A stretch of 59,473 bases of DNA from Bacteroidales bacterium (GTDB lineage Bacteria > Bacteroidota > Bacteroidia > Bacteroidales > P3). The notes beneath the pieces are model-generated. The model was not told the DNA's origin, searched no databases, and saw only the letters and a list, made by a program, of their open reading frames with translations. Shown in pieces: positions 35,694 to 44,479 of this stretch; position 1 is the stretch's first letter, and every line of letters begins with the position of its first letter. Where the stretch lies: the NCBI GenBank assembly GCA_017561155.1, contig JAFZDP010000010.1:1-59473 (forward strand), read 5' to 3'. Made by a program: the position numbers and the translations under genes.

Positions 35694-36824
35694 TTATGCT
35701 TTATTTATTGTTTTTTGTATACTATTCCATAAATTATTGGCACTTAAATCCCAACTGAAATTATTTCTGCGTATTTTCCCTTTTTCAACCAATTGTTTTC
35801 GTAAATCATTGTTGTTGGAAATTTCATTCATAGCTTCAGCAATTTCATCTATAGAGAAAGGGTCAACAAGTAGAGCTGCATCTCCAGCAACTTCCGGCAT
35901 AGAAGTAGTTTTGGATGTTATTACTGGAGTTTCTGCATAAAAACTTTCTAATATTGGTATGCCAAATCCTTCAAAAAACGATACATATGTCAGAGCTAGA
36001 GCAGAGGATAATAACTTGCCTAGTTCGTCGGGTTCTACTCTGCCTAAAAGTATTACTTCGTCTTTGTGTTTCATGGAGTTGTATGTGTCTTCGATTTCAC
36101 CCTTCCACCATTTCTTTGAACCTACAATAATCAATTTTACAGAGTTTTTATCAACGTCTTTAAATTTGTCGAAAGCTCGGAATAGGTTTGCCAAATTTTT
36201 TCGCATAATTATTGTGCCAATGAATATAAAATAAGGCTTGCCTCCTGTGTATTTATTTCTAATAAGATTTTGGACATCTTCTGGATAAGGATGATAGTTG
36301 GCATGTGAGCCATTGTAAACAACATCTATTTTGTTGGGTGAGATATTGTATGTTTTTACTATGTCTTGTTTGGAAAAATCAGATACAGTGGCGATTCGAG
36401 TTGCGTATTTGGCAAATCTATGAAAGAAATATTTCATGTACCAATGGTGCGATTTTGCTAGAAAATTTGGATAATGTTCAAAGTTTAGATCGTGAATAAC
36501 AGTTAATGTCGGCACCTTGGTTTTTAAAGAAATCCATCCATCGGGAGATAAAAATAGATCTATTTTATATTTCTTTAATGCCCAAGTAATACTATATTCA
36601 AAAAAAAGATACCATAGTAATGGATGTCTTGCTTGAGGATGCAATACCACCGGTTTGATATTAGAAGAAAATATAAATTCCTCACTTGGTTTTCTGTCGA
36701 AAAAAAAGTAGAATTCATGCTCAGGGTGATTTTGAGTTATTCTTTTTAGTGTTTCTACTCCAAACCATCCTATTCCATCCAACTTATTGTGAAGAAATAA
36801 TCGAGTGTTTACCGCAATTCTCAT
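35694..36824 (-). CDS. Glycosyltransferase family 4 protein
   Basis: 376 residues with the GT-B fold. The N-terminal domain has GIGWFGVETLKR. The C-terminal nucleotide-sugar domain has the E-x7-E motif in FFEGFGIPILESF (about 280-292) and GTIIMRKNLANLFRAF. It transfers a sugar, such as mannose, from a nucleotide sugar in polysaccharide, LPS or glycoprotein synthesis. It lies between purN and an OmpA-type gene, outside any larger glycan cluster, so the product is not predictable. Confidence 0.9.
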   Translation of the reverse strand: MRIAVNTRLFLHNKLDGIGWFGVETLKRITQNHPEHEFYFFFDRKPSEEFIFSSNIKPVVLHPQARHPLLWYLFFEYSITWALKKYKIDLFLSPDGWISLKTKVPTLTVIHDLNFEHYPNFLAKSHHWYMKYFFHRFAKYATRIATVSDFSKQDIVKTYNISPNKIDVVYNGSHANYHPYPEDVQNLIRNKYTGGKPYFIFIGTIIMRKNLANLFRAFDKFKDVDKNSVKLIIVGSKKWWKGEIEDTYNSMKHKDEVILLGRVEPDELGKLLSSALALTYVSFFEGFGIPILESFYAETPVITSKTTSMPEVAGDAALLVDPFSIDEIAEAMNEISNNNDLRKQLVEKGKIRRNNFSWDLSANNLWNSIQKTINKA

Positions 36825-36868
36825 AGCTGTAATTTTTATTTTTTGATATAACTATATTTCCAATGACA

Positions 36869-37456
36869 TTATTTATTATTGGAGTCCATAATGATTTGTT
36901 CAATAACTTTTGGAAAATACTCGTATTCCAATGAATGGATTTTATTTGCCAGTGTTTCAGGTGTATCTGTTTCATCAATTTGGCATTTTGCTTGGAATAC
37001 AGTTTTGCCTTCATCATAATTTTGGTCAACAAGATGGATTGTTATTCCACTTTCTTTTTCTTTGTTTGCTATTACAGATTCATGTACATGCATTCCATAC
37101 ATACCTTTACCACCATAGTTAGGAAGAAGTGCGGGGTGAATGTTTACAATTTTATTTGGAAAATGTTCTAATAAATTTTGAGGAACAAGCCATAAAAAAC
37201 CGGCCAAAACTACAAAATCAATTTCTAGATCCTTTAGATATGATAATACGTTGTCTGTAGAATAGAAATCTGTTTTACTAAAATATTGGCATGGAATATT
37301 TAAATTTTTAGCTCGTTCAACGATATAGGCATCTTTTTTGTTTGTGATAAAAGTTGAAATTTTTATTGTCGAATTATTAGCGAAATATTCGGTTATTCGT
37401 TGTGCATTTGAACCATTTCCAGACCCTAATATCGCAATACGTGTTTCTTTTTTCAT
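36869..37456 (-). CDS. purN: Phosphoribosylglycinamide formyltransferase
   Basis: 195 residues, full length. It formylates GAR with 10-formyl-THF in purine synthesis. The N-terminal ILGSGNGSNAQ phosphate-binding loop, catalytic NIHPALLPNYGGKG (Asn and His), and the Asp in LVDQNYDEG are all in place. It is divergent from acpP, an arrangement typical of Bacteroidales, and leads leftward towards the glycosyltransferase 44 bp later. Confidence 0.95.
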   Translation of the reverse strand: MKKETRIAILGSGNGSNAQRITEYFANNSTIKISTFITNKKDAYIVERAKNLNIPCQYFSKTDFYSTDNVLSYLKDLEIDFVVLAGFLWLVPQNLLEHFPNKIVNIHPALLPNYGGKGMYGMHVHESVIANKEKESGITIHLVDQNYDEGKTVFQAKCQIDETDTPETLANKIHSLEYEYFPKVIEQIIMDSNNK

Positions 37457-37866
37457 TGTTTGTATATTTTATTTTGTTGATTTATAGTATTATATCTTTT
37501 CTGTTTTTTGTGTTTATATTGTTCTAAAAGCTTTATATACAAATAAATACATTGTAAATAATGCATTTTTGCATTATTATGCTACTAAAACGATGCAAAA
37601 ATAAGATTTTTATTTGAAAAAGCGATAAAAAAGCTTATTTTTATATCTGTCTGTGTCTTAATCTTTTAATGATTTTATTTTGTTCTTTTTCTCTGATATA
37701 CAGCGCTTTGTAAAATATGTATTGATATGGTAAAAAAATGAAATTATAATCTTTTGTTTATAAGAACATTAATGCTTTAAAGGATACAAAAAACGCAAAA
37801 AAAGTATTTTATATGAGTTTTTTTTCGTTACTTTGCAAAAGTATTTAACTCAAAAATTTTAGAAAC
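37457..37866. promoter_or_regulatory. Divergent purN / acpP spacer with acpP promoter and a perfect palindrome
   Basis: The 410-bp AT-rich spacer contains TTACTTTG (37828-37835), a near match to the -7 consensus, 31 bp before acpP. It also holds a perfect hairpin AATAATGCA-TTTT-TGCATTATT at 37557-37578, about 100 bp upstream of purN and 290 bp upstream of acpP. The palindrome could be an operator. No purine riboswitch or other RNA motif was recognised. Confidence 0.45.
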
Positions 37867-38103
37867 ATGTCTGAAATTACAAACAAAGTTATAGCTATCA
37901 TAGTTGATAAGCTAGGAGTTGACAAAGAAGAAGTAACTCCAGAAAAAAGCTTCACAAGTGATTTAGGAGCTGATTCTCTTGACACTGTAGAATTAATCAT
38001 GGAACTTGAAAAAGAATTTGATGTTCAAATTCCTGATGATCAAGCTGAAAAAATCGCTACAGTAGGTGACGCAATTGCTTATATTGAAAACGCAAAAAAA
38101 TAA
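37867..38103 (+). CDS. acpP: Acyl carrier protein
   Basis: 78 residues, acidic four-helix protein that carries fatty-acyl intermediates as thioesters. Ser37 in [10 protein letters not shown] is the 4'-phosphopantetheine attachment site. It leads the operon acpP-fabF-rnc (gaps of 18 and 5 bp), the conserved Bacteroidota order. Confidence 0.98.
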   Translation: MSEITNKVIAIIVDKLGVDKEEVTPEKSFTSDLGADSLDTVELIMELEKEFDVQIPDDQAEKIATVGDAIAYIENAKK

Positions 38104-38121
38104 TTTATTTCACGTTTTCTT

Positions 38122-39366
38122 ATGAATTTGAAAAGAGTAGTTGTGACAGGTTTAGGATCACTTACTCCTATAGGTAATACGGTTTCCGAGTATTGGAAAT
38201 CGTTGTTAGATGGAGTAAGTGGTGCTGACTTGATTACTCGTTTTGATACTTCATTACATAAGACAAAATTTGCATGTGAAATAAAAGCATTCAATCCCGA
38301 CAATTATTTCGATAGAAAAGAAAGTCGGAAGATTGATTTGTATGCTCAATATGGAATTGTAGCCGCCTCAGAGGCTATCGAAGATTCTGCACTTGATTTG
38401 GAAAAAGTAGATAAAGATCGTGTTGGAGTTATATGGTCTTCGGGAATTGGAGGAATAAAGTCATTTGAAGAAGAATGTTCTAATTTCGCCAACAACGGAG
38501 TGCCTCGCTTCAATCCTTTTTTTATTACAAAGATGATTGCCGATATATGTGCAGGACACATTTCGATAAAGTATGGCTTTTGCGGGCCAAATTACGCAAC
38601 GGTTTCGGCTTGCGCATCATCGGCTAATGCCATAGTGGATGCTTATAATCTTATTCGATTGAACAAGGCCGACGTGTTTGTTGCAGGAGGTTCCGAATCC
38701 CCTATCACCAATTGTGGTGTAGGTGGATTCAACGCCATGCATGCTTTATCGGTAAGAAACGACGACCCTAAAACGGCGTCGAGACCATTCGACAGAGATC
38801 GCGATGGTTTTGTAATGGCAGAAGGAGCAGGTGCTTTGGTATTGGAAGAATACGAACACGCTGTTGCTCGAGGTGCCAAAATTTATGCAGAGATTGTAGG
38901 AGCAGGACTTTCTGCTGATGCTTATCATATGACTGCCTCGCATCCGGAAGGTAAAGGAGCAATGTTGGCAATGAAGAGTGCTGTAGAAGAGTCGGGGCTA
39001 AGATTAGAAGATGTAGACCATATCAATACCCATGGAACATCTACACCGGTTGGAGATATATCGGAGCCTAAGGCTGTAGAACGCCTGTTTGGGGAGCATG
39101 CCCATAAAATTACTCTCAATTCGACAAAATCAATGACAGGACACTTGCTCGGTGCTGCAGGTGCAGCCGAAGCAATTGCAACAATATTGGCTGTGAAAAA
39201 TGATGTGATTCCTCCTACAATTAATCATTTTACCGACGATCCTGATATCGTTCCTTTGGATTTTTCTTTTAATAAACCGACCTATCGTAAGGTGAACTTT
39301 GCGTTGAGCAATACGTTCGGCTTTGGTGGACATAACGTGTGTGTTGCATTTAAAAAATACGAGTAG
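38122..39366 (+). CDS. fabF: 3-oxoacyl-[acyl carrier protein] synthase II
   Basis: 414 residues, full-length condensing enzyme of fatty acid elongation. Nucleophile Cys164 is in SACASSANA, with the two catalytic His residues in NTHGTSTPVGD and TGHLLGAAGA and the conserved Lys in STKSMTG. It uses malonyl-ACP and acyl-ACP made on the ACP encoded just upstream. Confidence 0.97.
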   Translation: MNLKRVVVTGLGSLTPIGNTVSEYWKSLLDGVSGADLITRFDTSLHKTKFACEIKAFNPDNYFDRKESRKIDLYAQYGIVAASEAIEDSALDLEKVDKDRVGVIWSSGIGGIKSFEEECSNFANNGVPRFNPFFITKMIADICAGHISIKYGFCGPNYATVSACASSANAIVDAYNLIRLNKADVFVAGGSESPITNCGVGGFNAMHALSVRNDDPKTASRPFDRDRDGFVMAEGAGALVLEEYEHAVARGAKIYAEIVGAGLSADAYHMTASHPEGKGAMLAMKSAVEESGLRLEDVDHINTHGTSTPVGDISEPKAVERLFGEHAHKITLNSTKSMTGHLLGAAGAAEAIATILAVKNDVIPPTINHFTDDPDIVPLDFSFNKPTYRKVNFALSNTFGFGGHNVCVAFKKYE

Positions 39367-39371
39367 CCGTA

Positions 39372-40133
39372 ATGTTTGGATTTAGTTTTTTGCATAGAAA
39401 AGATAAGGAGTCAAAGGAATTTTACGGTTTTTTCAAGAATGTTTTAGGATTTAAACCGCGAAACGTGGCAGTGTATCAGTTGGCTTTTCTTCATAAATCG
39501 AAGTCGAAAGAGATACATCACGGGATAAAACTAAACAACGAGCGGTTGGAATATCTTGGCGATGCTGTGCTTAGTGCAATAGTTGCCGACTTTTTATTCA
39601 AAAAGTATCCGTATCAAGGAGAAGGCTTTTTGACTGAGATGCGTTCTAAGATTGTAAGTAGAAACAATCTTAATCGATTGGCTCAAAAAATTGGACTTTC
39701 AAGTCTTATTCGTTATAATAGAGATTCGCAGGGATTATATAAATCTATCGACGGCGATGCTTTTGAAGCATTGGTGGGTGCTATGTATTTGGAAAAAGGA
39801 TACAAGTTTACGCAGCATGTCGTTATCGATAGGTTGATTAATATCTACATGGATATAGATAATTTGGCCAACTCTGATTGGAATTTTAAAAGCAAGTTGA
39901 TAGATTGGGGACAGAAAGAGCGTAAAAAAGTATCGTTCGAAGTGGTACAAGTAATATCTGTAGGTTCGAGAAAGCAATACGAAACAAGAGTACTTGTTGA
40001 TGGAGTTCCTCACGAATCGGCAATAGAGTTTTCTATAAAAGCTGCAGAGCAGTTGGCTGCCGAAAAAACTTATAAGAAAATGTTTGGTCCCGGAGGATCG
40101 CATGTCGACGAATCTAATACCTCCAAGGAATAA
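39372..40133 (+). CDS. rnc: Ribonuclease III
   Basis: 253 residues. The RNase III domain has ERLEYLGDAVLSAI (about 57-70) and the second acidic motif GDAFEALVGAMYLEKG; the C-terminal double-stranded RNA-binding domain (about 175-245) has AAEQLAAEKTYKKM. It processes rRNA and other double-stranded RNA. It follows fabF after 5 bp. Confidence 0.96.
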   Translation: MFGFSFLHRKDKESKEFYGFFKNVLGFKPRNVAVYQLAFLHKSKSKEIHHGIKLNNERLEYLGDAVLSAIVADFLFKKYPYQGEGFLTEMRSKIVSRNNLNRLAQKIGLSSLIRYNRDSQGLYKSIDGDAFEALVGAMYLEKGYKFTQHVVIDRLINIYMDIDNLANSDWNFKSKLIDWGQKERKKVSFEVVQVISVGSRKQYETRVLVDGVPHESAIEFSIKAAEQLAAEKTYKKMFGPGGSHVDESNTSKE

Positions 40134-40256
40134 TACCCTTTAGATTAAAATTCAGTACTTCTTTGTTATTCTTTATTACACAGTAGTTTATGATTATTGT
40201 GTGTATCTTTTGTAGTTTTTAACAAGGCAATGGGGCAAAAAACGATAAAAAAATAG

Positions 40257-40264
40257 TACCTTTG
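40257..40264 (+). promoter_or_regulatory. -7 element for holA
   Basis: TACCTTTG lies 17 bp upstream of the holA ATG, giving a very short leader. The -33 region is poor. Confidence 0.5.
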
Positions 40265-40281
40265 CAATCAAAATGTAAGAA

Positions 40282-41283
40282 ATGGGAGCAGACGAAAAAC
40301 GACTTATTGAAGATATTAAAAGTGGAAAACTAAAGAGTGTGTACTTGTTAACTGGCGAAGAAAACTATGCTATAGACATGCTTTCGGATTGTTTTGAAAA
40401 CAACGTCGTGGCAGAAGAGTTAAGAGACTTCGACCAAACTATATTCTATGGTCGCGATGTGACTATGGATATCATAGTTAATACAGCCCGTAGGTTCCCT
40501 ATGATGTCGCCCTATCAGTTGGTGTTGGTCAAAGAGGCTCAAGATATTCGTAATTGGGATTACCTGTTTCCTTATTTAGAAAATCCACAACCACAAACAG
40601 TGTTGGTGTTTTGCTATAGACACAAAAAGATGGAAAAGTCGAACAAAGTCTACAAAGCAATATCCAAGCATGGTGAGGTGTTCGAGAAGGCTAAGTTGCG
40701 CGACTACCAAGTGCCCGAATGGATTTCGGGATATGTACAAGAAAATGGTTATAAGATATCGCCACAAGCGTCTGTCATATTGGCGGAATCTATTGGTTTA
40801 GATCTTAGCAAGATAGCCAACGAGGTGTCAAAAATATTTATTACCCTTCCTAAGGGTAGCGAAATCACCCCGAATGTTATAGAACAAAACATAGGTATCA
40901 GCAAGGATTATAATGTGTTCGAGCTTCAGAACGCTATAGGTCAGAAGGATATTAAGAAATGTAACCAAATCGTGAATTACTTTGCTGCCAATCCGGCCGA
41001 CAATCCTATACAAATGGTAATTTCTGTTTTGTATGGTTATTTCATAAAGGTTATGATTTATCATCAAGAGCCGGATAAAAAGAATGCTGCTTCGGCATTG
41101 GGGGTAAACCCTTATTTTCTTAGTCAATATCAGAGGGCTGCAGCCAATTACTCATTGCCCAAATTGGCGACCATCATTGGCTACCTAAAAGATGCCGACC
41201 AAAGATCTAAAGGAATAGGAAATTCGGGTTCGGTAACGGATGGCGAATTGTTGAAAGAATTAATGTTTAAAATTTTGCATTAG
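40282..41283 (+). CDS. holA: DNA polymerase III subunit delta
   Basis: 333 residues with the clamp-loader layout: an N-terminal degenerate AAA domain (VYLLTGEENYAIDM near 19-32, VLVKEAQDI), a lid, and a C-terminal helical collar (QMVISVLYGYFIKVM, KGIGNSGSVTDGELLKEL). Delta opens the sliding clamp during clamp loading. It is followed after 2 bp by the TonB-dependent receptor, a tight but functionally unexplained pairing. Confidence 0.93.
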   Translation: MGADEKRLIEDIKSGKLKSVYLLTGEENYAIDMLSDCFENNVVAEELRDFDQTIFYGRDVTMDIIVNTARRFPMMSPYQLVLVKEAQDIRNWDYLFPYLENPQPQTVLVFCYRHKKMEKSNKVYKAISKHGEVFEKAKLRDYQVPEWISGYVQENGYKISPQASVILAESIGLDLSKIANEVSKIFITLPKGSEITPNVIEQNIGISKDYNVFELQNAIGQKDIKKCNQIVNYFAANPADNPIQMVISVLYGYFIKVMIYHQEPDKKNAASALGVNPYFLSQYQRAAANYSLPKLATIIGYLKDADQRSKGIGNSGSVTDGELLKELMFKILH

Positions 41284-41285
41284 AA

Positions 41286-43601
41286 ATGTATAAGAAAGGT
41301 TTAGTTTTATTATTATTTGTAGCCTTATCATCGTTGGCTATAGCACAGAATACTATAAAAGGGTTTGTTTACGACAATAACAGTGGCGAACCTGTACCAT
41401 TTGCCAATGTAGTACTTAAGGGTACAAACTATGGGGTTGCCACCGATATCAATGGTTTTTTTTCTATCAACAAGATTCCCGATGGCAAATATACTTTGAC
41501 ACTTCGATATGTAGGTTTTGAGGAATATGCCGAAGAAATATCTCTTTCGGGTAAGCAGGTAGTTTCGCGAAAAATTAATCTTAAGGTTGCTTCGCAACAG
41601 CTGAAAGAAGTAAAGATTAAGGGAAACCGCGAAGAACGAAAGATAGAAACAACCGTTTCGGTTGAGAAAATATCGCCAAAACAGATACAACAAATGCCGT
41701 CGATAGGAGGGCAGGCCGACTTGGCCCAGTATTTGCAAGTATTGCCCGGTGTAACATTTACCGGCGACCAAGGGGGGCAATTGTATATTCGTGGTGGATC
41801 GATGATTCAAAACAAAACCTTGCTAGATGGTATGGCTGTATATAATCCTTTCCACTCGATAGGGTTGTTTTCGGTATTCGAAACGGATGTAATTCTTAGT
41901 GCCGATATCTACACAGGTGGTTTTGGTGCCGAATATGGTGGTCGTTTATCGTCGATAATGGATATTACCACTCGCGATGGAAACAAACGTCATCATACCG
42001 GAAAAATAGGTATAACAACTCTTGGTGCTAATCTTATATTGGAAGGTCCTTTGAAGAAAGAAACTCCCGAAAGCAAAAGTACTATCACATATTTGGTAAC
42101 TGCCAAAAACTCGTATTTGTCGCAGTCGTCGGGATTGTTTTATTCCTATATGGATTCCGGATTGCCTTACGATTTTATGGACCTTTATGGAAAACTTACT
42201 ATGCAGTCTGAAAATGGTAGCAAGGTAAGTCTTTTTGGATTCAACTATACCGACGAAGTAAAGAACTATCAGTCTATAGCCAACTACGATTGGTACAACT
42301 ATGGAGGTGGTGCCAATTTTTCGGCAGTAACGGGGTCGAATGCTATAATGGAAGGTAATTTTGCCTATTCCGACTATAAAATAACATTGGAAGACGAGAG
42401 CAACTATCCAAAATCTAGCCGCATAAATGGGTTTACATTTGGGTTGCACATGACTTATTTTATAGGAAAAAACAAACTTAAATATGGTGTCGATTTGGAA
42501 GGTTTCGGTACAAATTATGAGTTTTACAACTCGTTTGGCAGACACTTTAAGCAAACCGAAAACACCAGCGAGATGTCGGCCTTTGTAACCTATAACATAA
42601 AAGCCGGAAAATGGTTGATAGACCCGGGTTTCAGACTTATATACTACGCTTCGGTGGCCGAGGTGAGTCCGGAACCTAGATTGGCTATAAAATATAATGC
42701 TACCGACAAGTTGAGATTCAAATTGGCTTCGGGCTTGTATAGTCAAAACTTCTTGGATGCAAAATCGGACAACGATGTGGTAAACCTATTTACAGGATTC
42801 CTTACAGGATCGGAAAACTTGGGAGTGTCGTCGACTTTCGGTGGCGAAGAGGTGACTAGCTTTATACAAAAAGCACAGCATATTATTCTGGGGGTAGAGT
42901 ATGATATAAACGACTATTTGCAGTTGAATATAGAACCATATTTCAAAAACTTCTCTCAGCTTATAAATATGAATCGCAACAAAATGTTCGATAACTTGCC
43001 CGAATATCAAGAAGGTGGCGCTTACGAAACACCGGAATATTTGCGTACCGACTTTATAATAGAGAAAGGAAAAGCCTATGGTGTGGACTTTAGTTTGAAA
43101 TATAGCTACGACAAAATATATCTTTGGGTAGCATATTCGTTGGGATATATAGAACGTACCAGCGAAGCCGAAGGTGCTTACAATCCTCATTACGATCGCC
43201 GACACAATATCAATACCTTGGCTACATATACTGCCGGCGACTCTAGAGAATGGGAATTTAGTGCAAGATGGAACTTTGGTAGCGGATTTCCATATACTAT
43301 GACCAGAGGTATATACGAGCTTTTGCCATTCTATGATATAAATACCGATTATGGAACAGGAAACGGAGAAATAGGTATATATTATTCTGCCTTGAATCAA
43401 GGACGTTTACCTTATTATCATCGTTTCGATATATCGGCAAAACGTAAATTCTCGCTAGGCAGACGTTCGATATTGGAAGTAAATGCCAGCATAACCAATG
43501 TGTACAACCGAGAAAATATGTTCTACTTCAACCGACTTACTTTCGAGAGGGTAGACCAAATGCCTATTATGCCAAGTTTGGGTATGACATTGACATTCTA
43601 G
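41286..43601 (+). CDS. TonB-dependent outer-membrane receptor with N-terminal carboxypeptidase-regulatory-like domain
   Basis: 771 residues with a signal peptide (about 1-20). A carboxypeptidase-regulatory-like domain (about 22-105, IKGFVYDNNSGEPVPFANV) precedes the plug (about 120-235, LPGVTFTGDQGGQLYIRGG and GFGAEYGGRLSSI) and a 22-strand-type barrel ending in a terminal Phe (MTLTF), as outer-membrane proteins do. It imports a bulky nutrient or metal chelate using TonB energy. No SusD-like partner is adjacent, so it is not a standard SusCD glycan system. Confidence 0.92.
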   Translation: MYKKGLVLLLFVALSSLAIAQNTIKGFVYDNNSGEPVPFANVVLKGTNYGVATDINGFFSINKIPDGKYTLTLRYVGFEEYAEEISLSGKQVVSRKINLKVASQQLKEVKIKGNREERKIETTVSVEKISPKQIQQMPSIGGQADLAQYLQVLPGVTFTGDQGGQLYIRGGSMIQNKTLLDGMAVYNPFHSIGLFSVFETDVILSADIYTGGFGAEYGGRLSSIMDITTRDGNKRHHTGKIGITTLGANLILEGPLKKETPESKSTITYLVTAKNSYLSQSSGLFYSYMDSGLPYDFMDLYGKLTMQSENGSKVSLFGFNYTDEVKNYQSIANYDWYNYGGGANFSAVTGSNAIMEGNFAYSDYKITLEDESNYPKSSRINGFTFGLHMTYFIGKNKLKYGVDLEGFGTNYEFYNSFGRHFKQTENTSEMSAFVTYNIKAGKWLIDPGFRLIYYASVAEVSPEPRLAIKYNATDKLRFKLASGLYSQNFLDAKSDNDVVNLFTGFLTGSENLGVSSTFGGEEVTSFIQKAQHIILGVEYDINDYLQLNIEPYFKNFSQLINMNRNKMFDNLPEYQEGGAYETPEYLRTDFIIEKGKAYGVDFSLKYSYDKIYLWVAYSLGYIERTSEAEGAYNPHYDRRHNINTLATYTAGDSREWEFSARWNFGSGFPYTMTRGIYELLPFYDINTDYGTGNGEIGIYYSALNQGRLPYYHRFDISAKRKFSLGRRSILEVNASITNVYNRENMFYFNRLTFERVDQMPIMPSLGMTLTF

Positions 43602-43644
43602 TTTGCAACAAAACGCAAAATATAATTACAACATAGTGAATTTA

Positions 43645-43692
43645 AAAATTGGCAATTTCTATATCCAAATAGAGATTGCCAATTTTCATTTT
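43645..43692 (+). terminator. Terminator of the receptor gene
   Basis: A 16-bp stem (AAAATTGGCAATTTCT with AGAGATTGCCAATTTT, one wobble) around a 10-nt loop, followed by a T-rich stretch. Confidence 0.85.
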
Positions 43693-43929
43693 TTATAGCA
43701 CGTCTGTGTTTAATTTTATATATGCTCCAAATGTGTTATATGTTCGTCGGTGTATTAATAAAATTCTCATATTTTAACAGCAGCTGATTTAACACGAAAA
43801 ACAGCGTATTTTTCCAAGAAAACGTGCTGCAATACGTACAGCCGAGCTACGAAGCCTTTGGAAAATTAAACGCTTGATTACCAATGGATATTGTTTTCTG
43901 CCTTTTCTCTGAAAAATGCTCAGACGATG

Positions 43930-44098
43930 AAAATATACCGCTATCCCGATGGTAATATACCACTCTCCCGACGAAACCCTACTGTCAACGTGATGAAACC
44001 CGGGTGTTCTCGCGATGAAAGTATGGTAGTTTTGGGTAAAAACTCCCATACTTAGCACTCAAAACTATGGTATTTACGCCACCGAAGTATGGTGGTTT
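43930..44098. repeat. 22-bp periodic dyad array C (eight units)
   Basis: Eight 15-mers start at 43930, 43952, 43974, 43996, 44018, 44040, 44062 and 44084, exactly 22 bp apart. The last four fit one consensus in alternating orientation: AAAGTATGGTAGTTT, AAACTCCCATACTTA, AAACTATGGTATTTA, GAAGTATGGTGGTTT. The first four are diverged but keep the spacing and a GATG-like linker end. The array fills much of the 43602-44479 spacer, which contains no gene. The part from 43700 to 43929 holds nothing I recognise. Confidence 0.85.
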
Positions 44099-44198
44099 TG
44101 CCTTGCGTTTAACATTTAAAAATTTTCTTTAACATTTAACCTTTCTCAAAAACTCCGATATTTTCCGCTCCGAAAATATCTATCTATTAGTTACGCAA

Positions 44199-44264
44199 AT
44201 AACATATATAGGATAATCCAATAACATATATAGGATAATTGAATAACATATATAGGTTATTTTT
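44199..44264 (+). repeat. 22-bp tandem array E (three units)
   Basis: Three direct units, ATAACATATATAGGATAATCCA and two close variants, start at 44199, 44221 and 44243. The conserved 14-mer is AACATATATAGGAT with an 8-bp AT-rich linker. It is in the same spacer as array C but has an unrelated unit sequence, yet the same 22-bp period. Confidence 0.85.
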
Positions 44265-44404
44265 ATCTGAATATTATGTTCAAAAAGTTTAATTTGTAGC
44301 TTCAAAATGCAAAATATTCTTGTATAACAGTTAGAATATTTGAGTTTGAAATTTATACTTTTGCAAATATGAAAAAAACTTTTTTCCAATTGGAATTTTA
44401 TGTG

Positions 44405-44412
44405 TATCTTTG
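44405..44412 (+). promoter_or_regulatory. -7 element for the cstA-like gene
   Basis: TATCTTTG lies 68 bp before the ATG at 44480, with a T-rich stretch near the expected -33 position. Confidence 0.5.
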
Positions 44413-44479
44413 CATATCGTTTTGTGGGTGCAATGATGTAAATTCTCGCCGGCAAAATGAAAATAAAAGTAATTGATAT

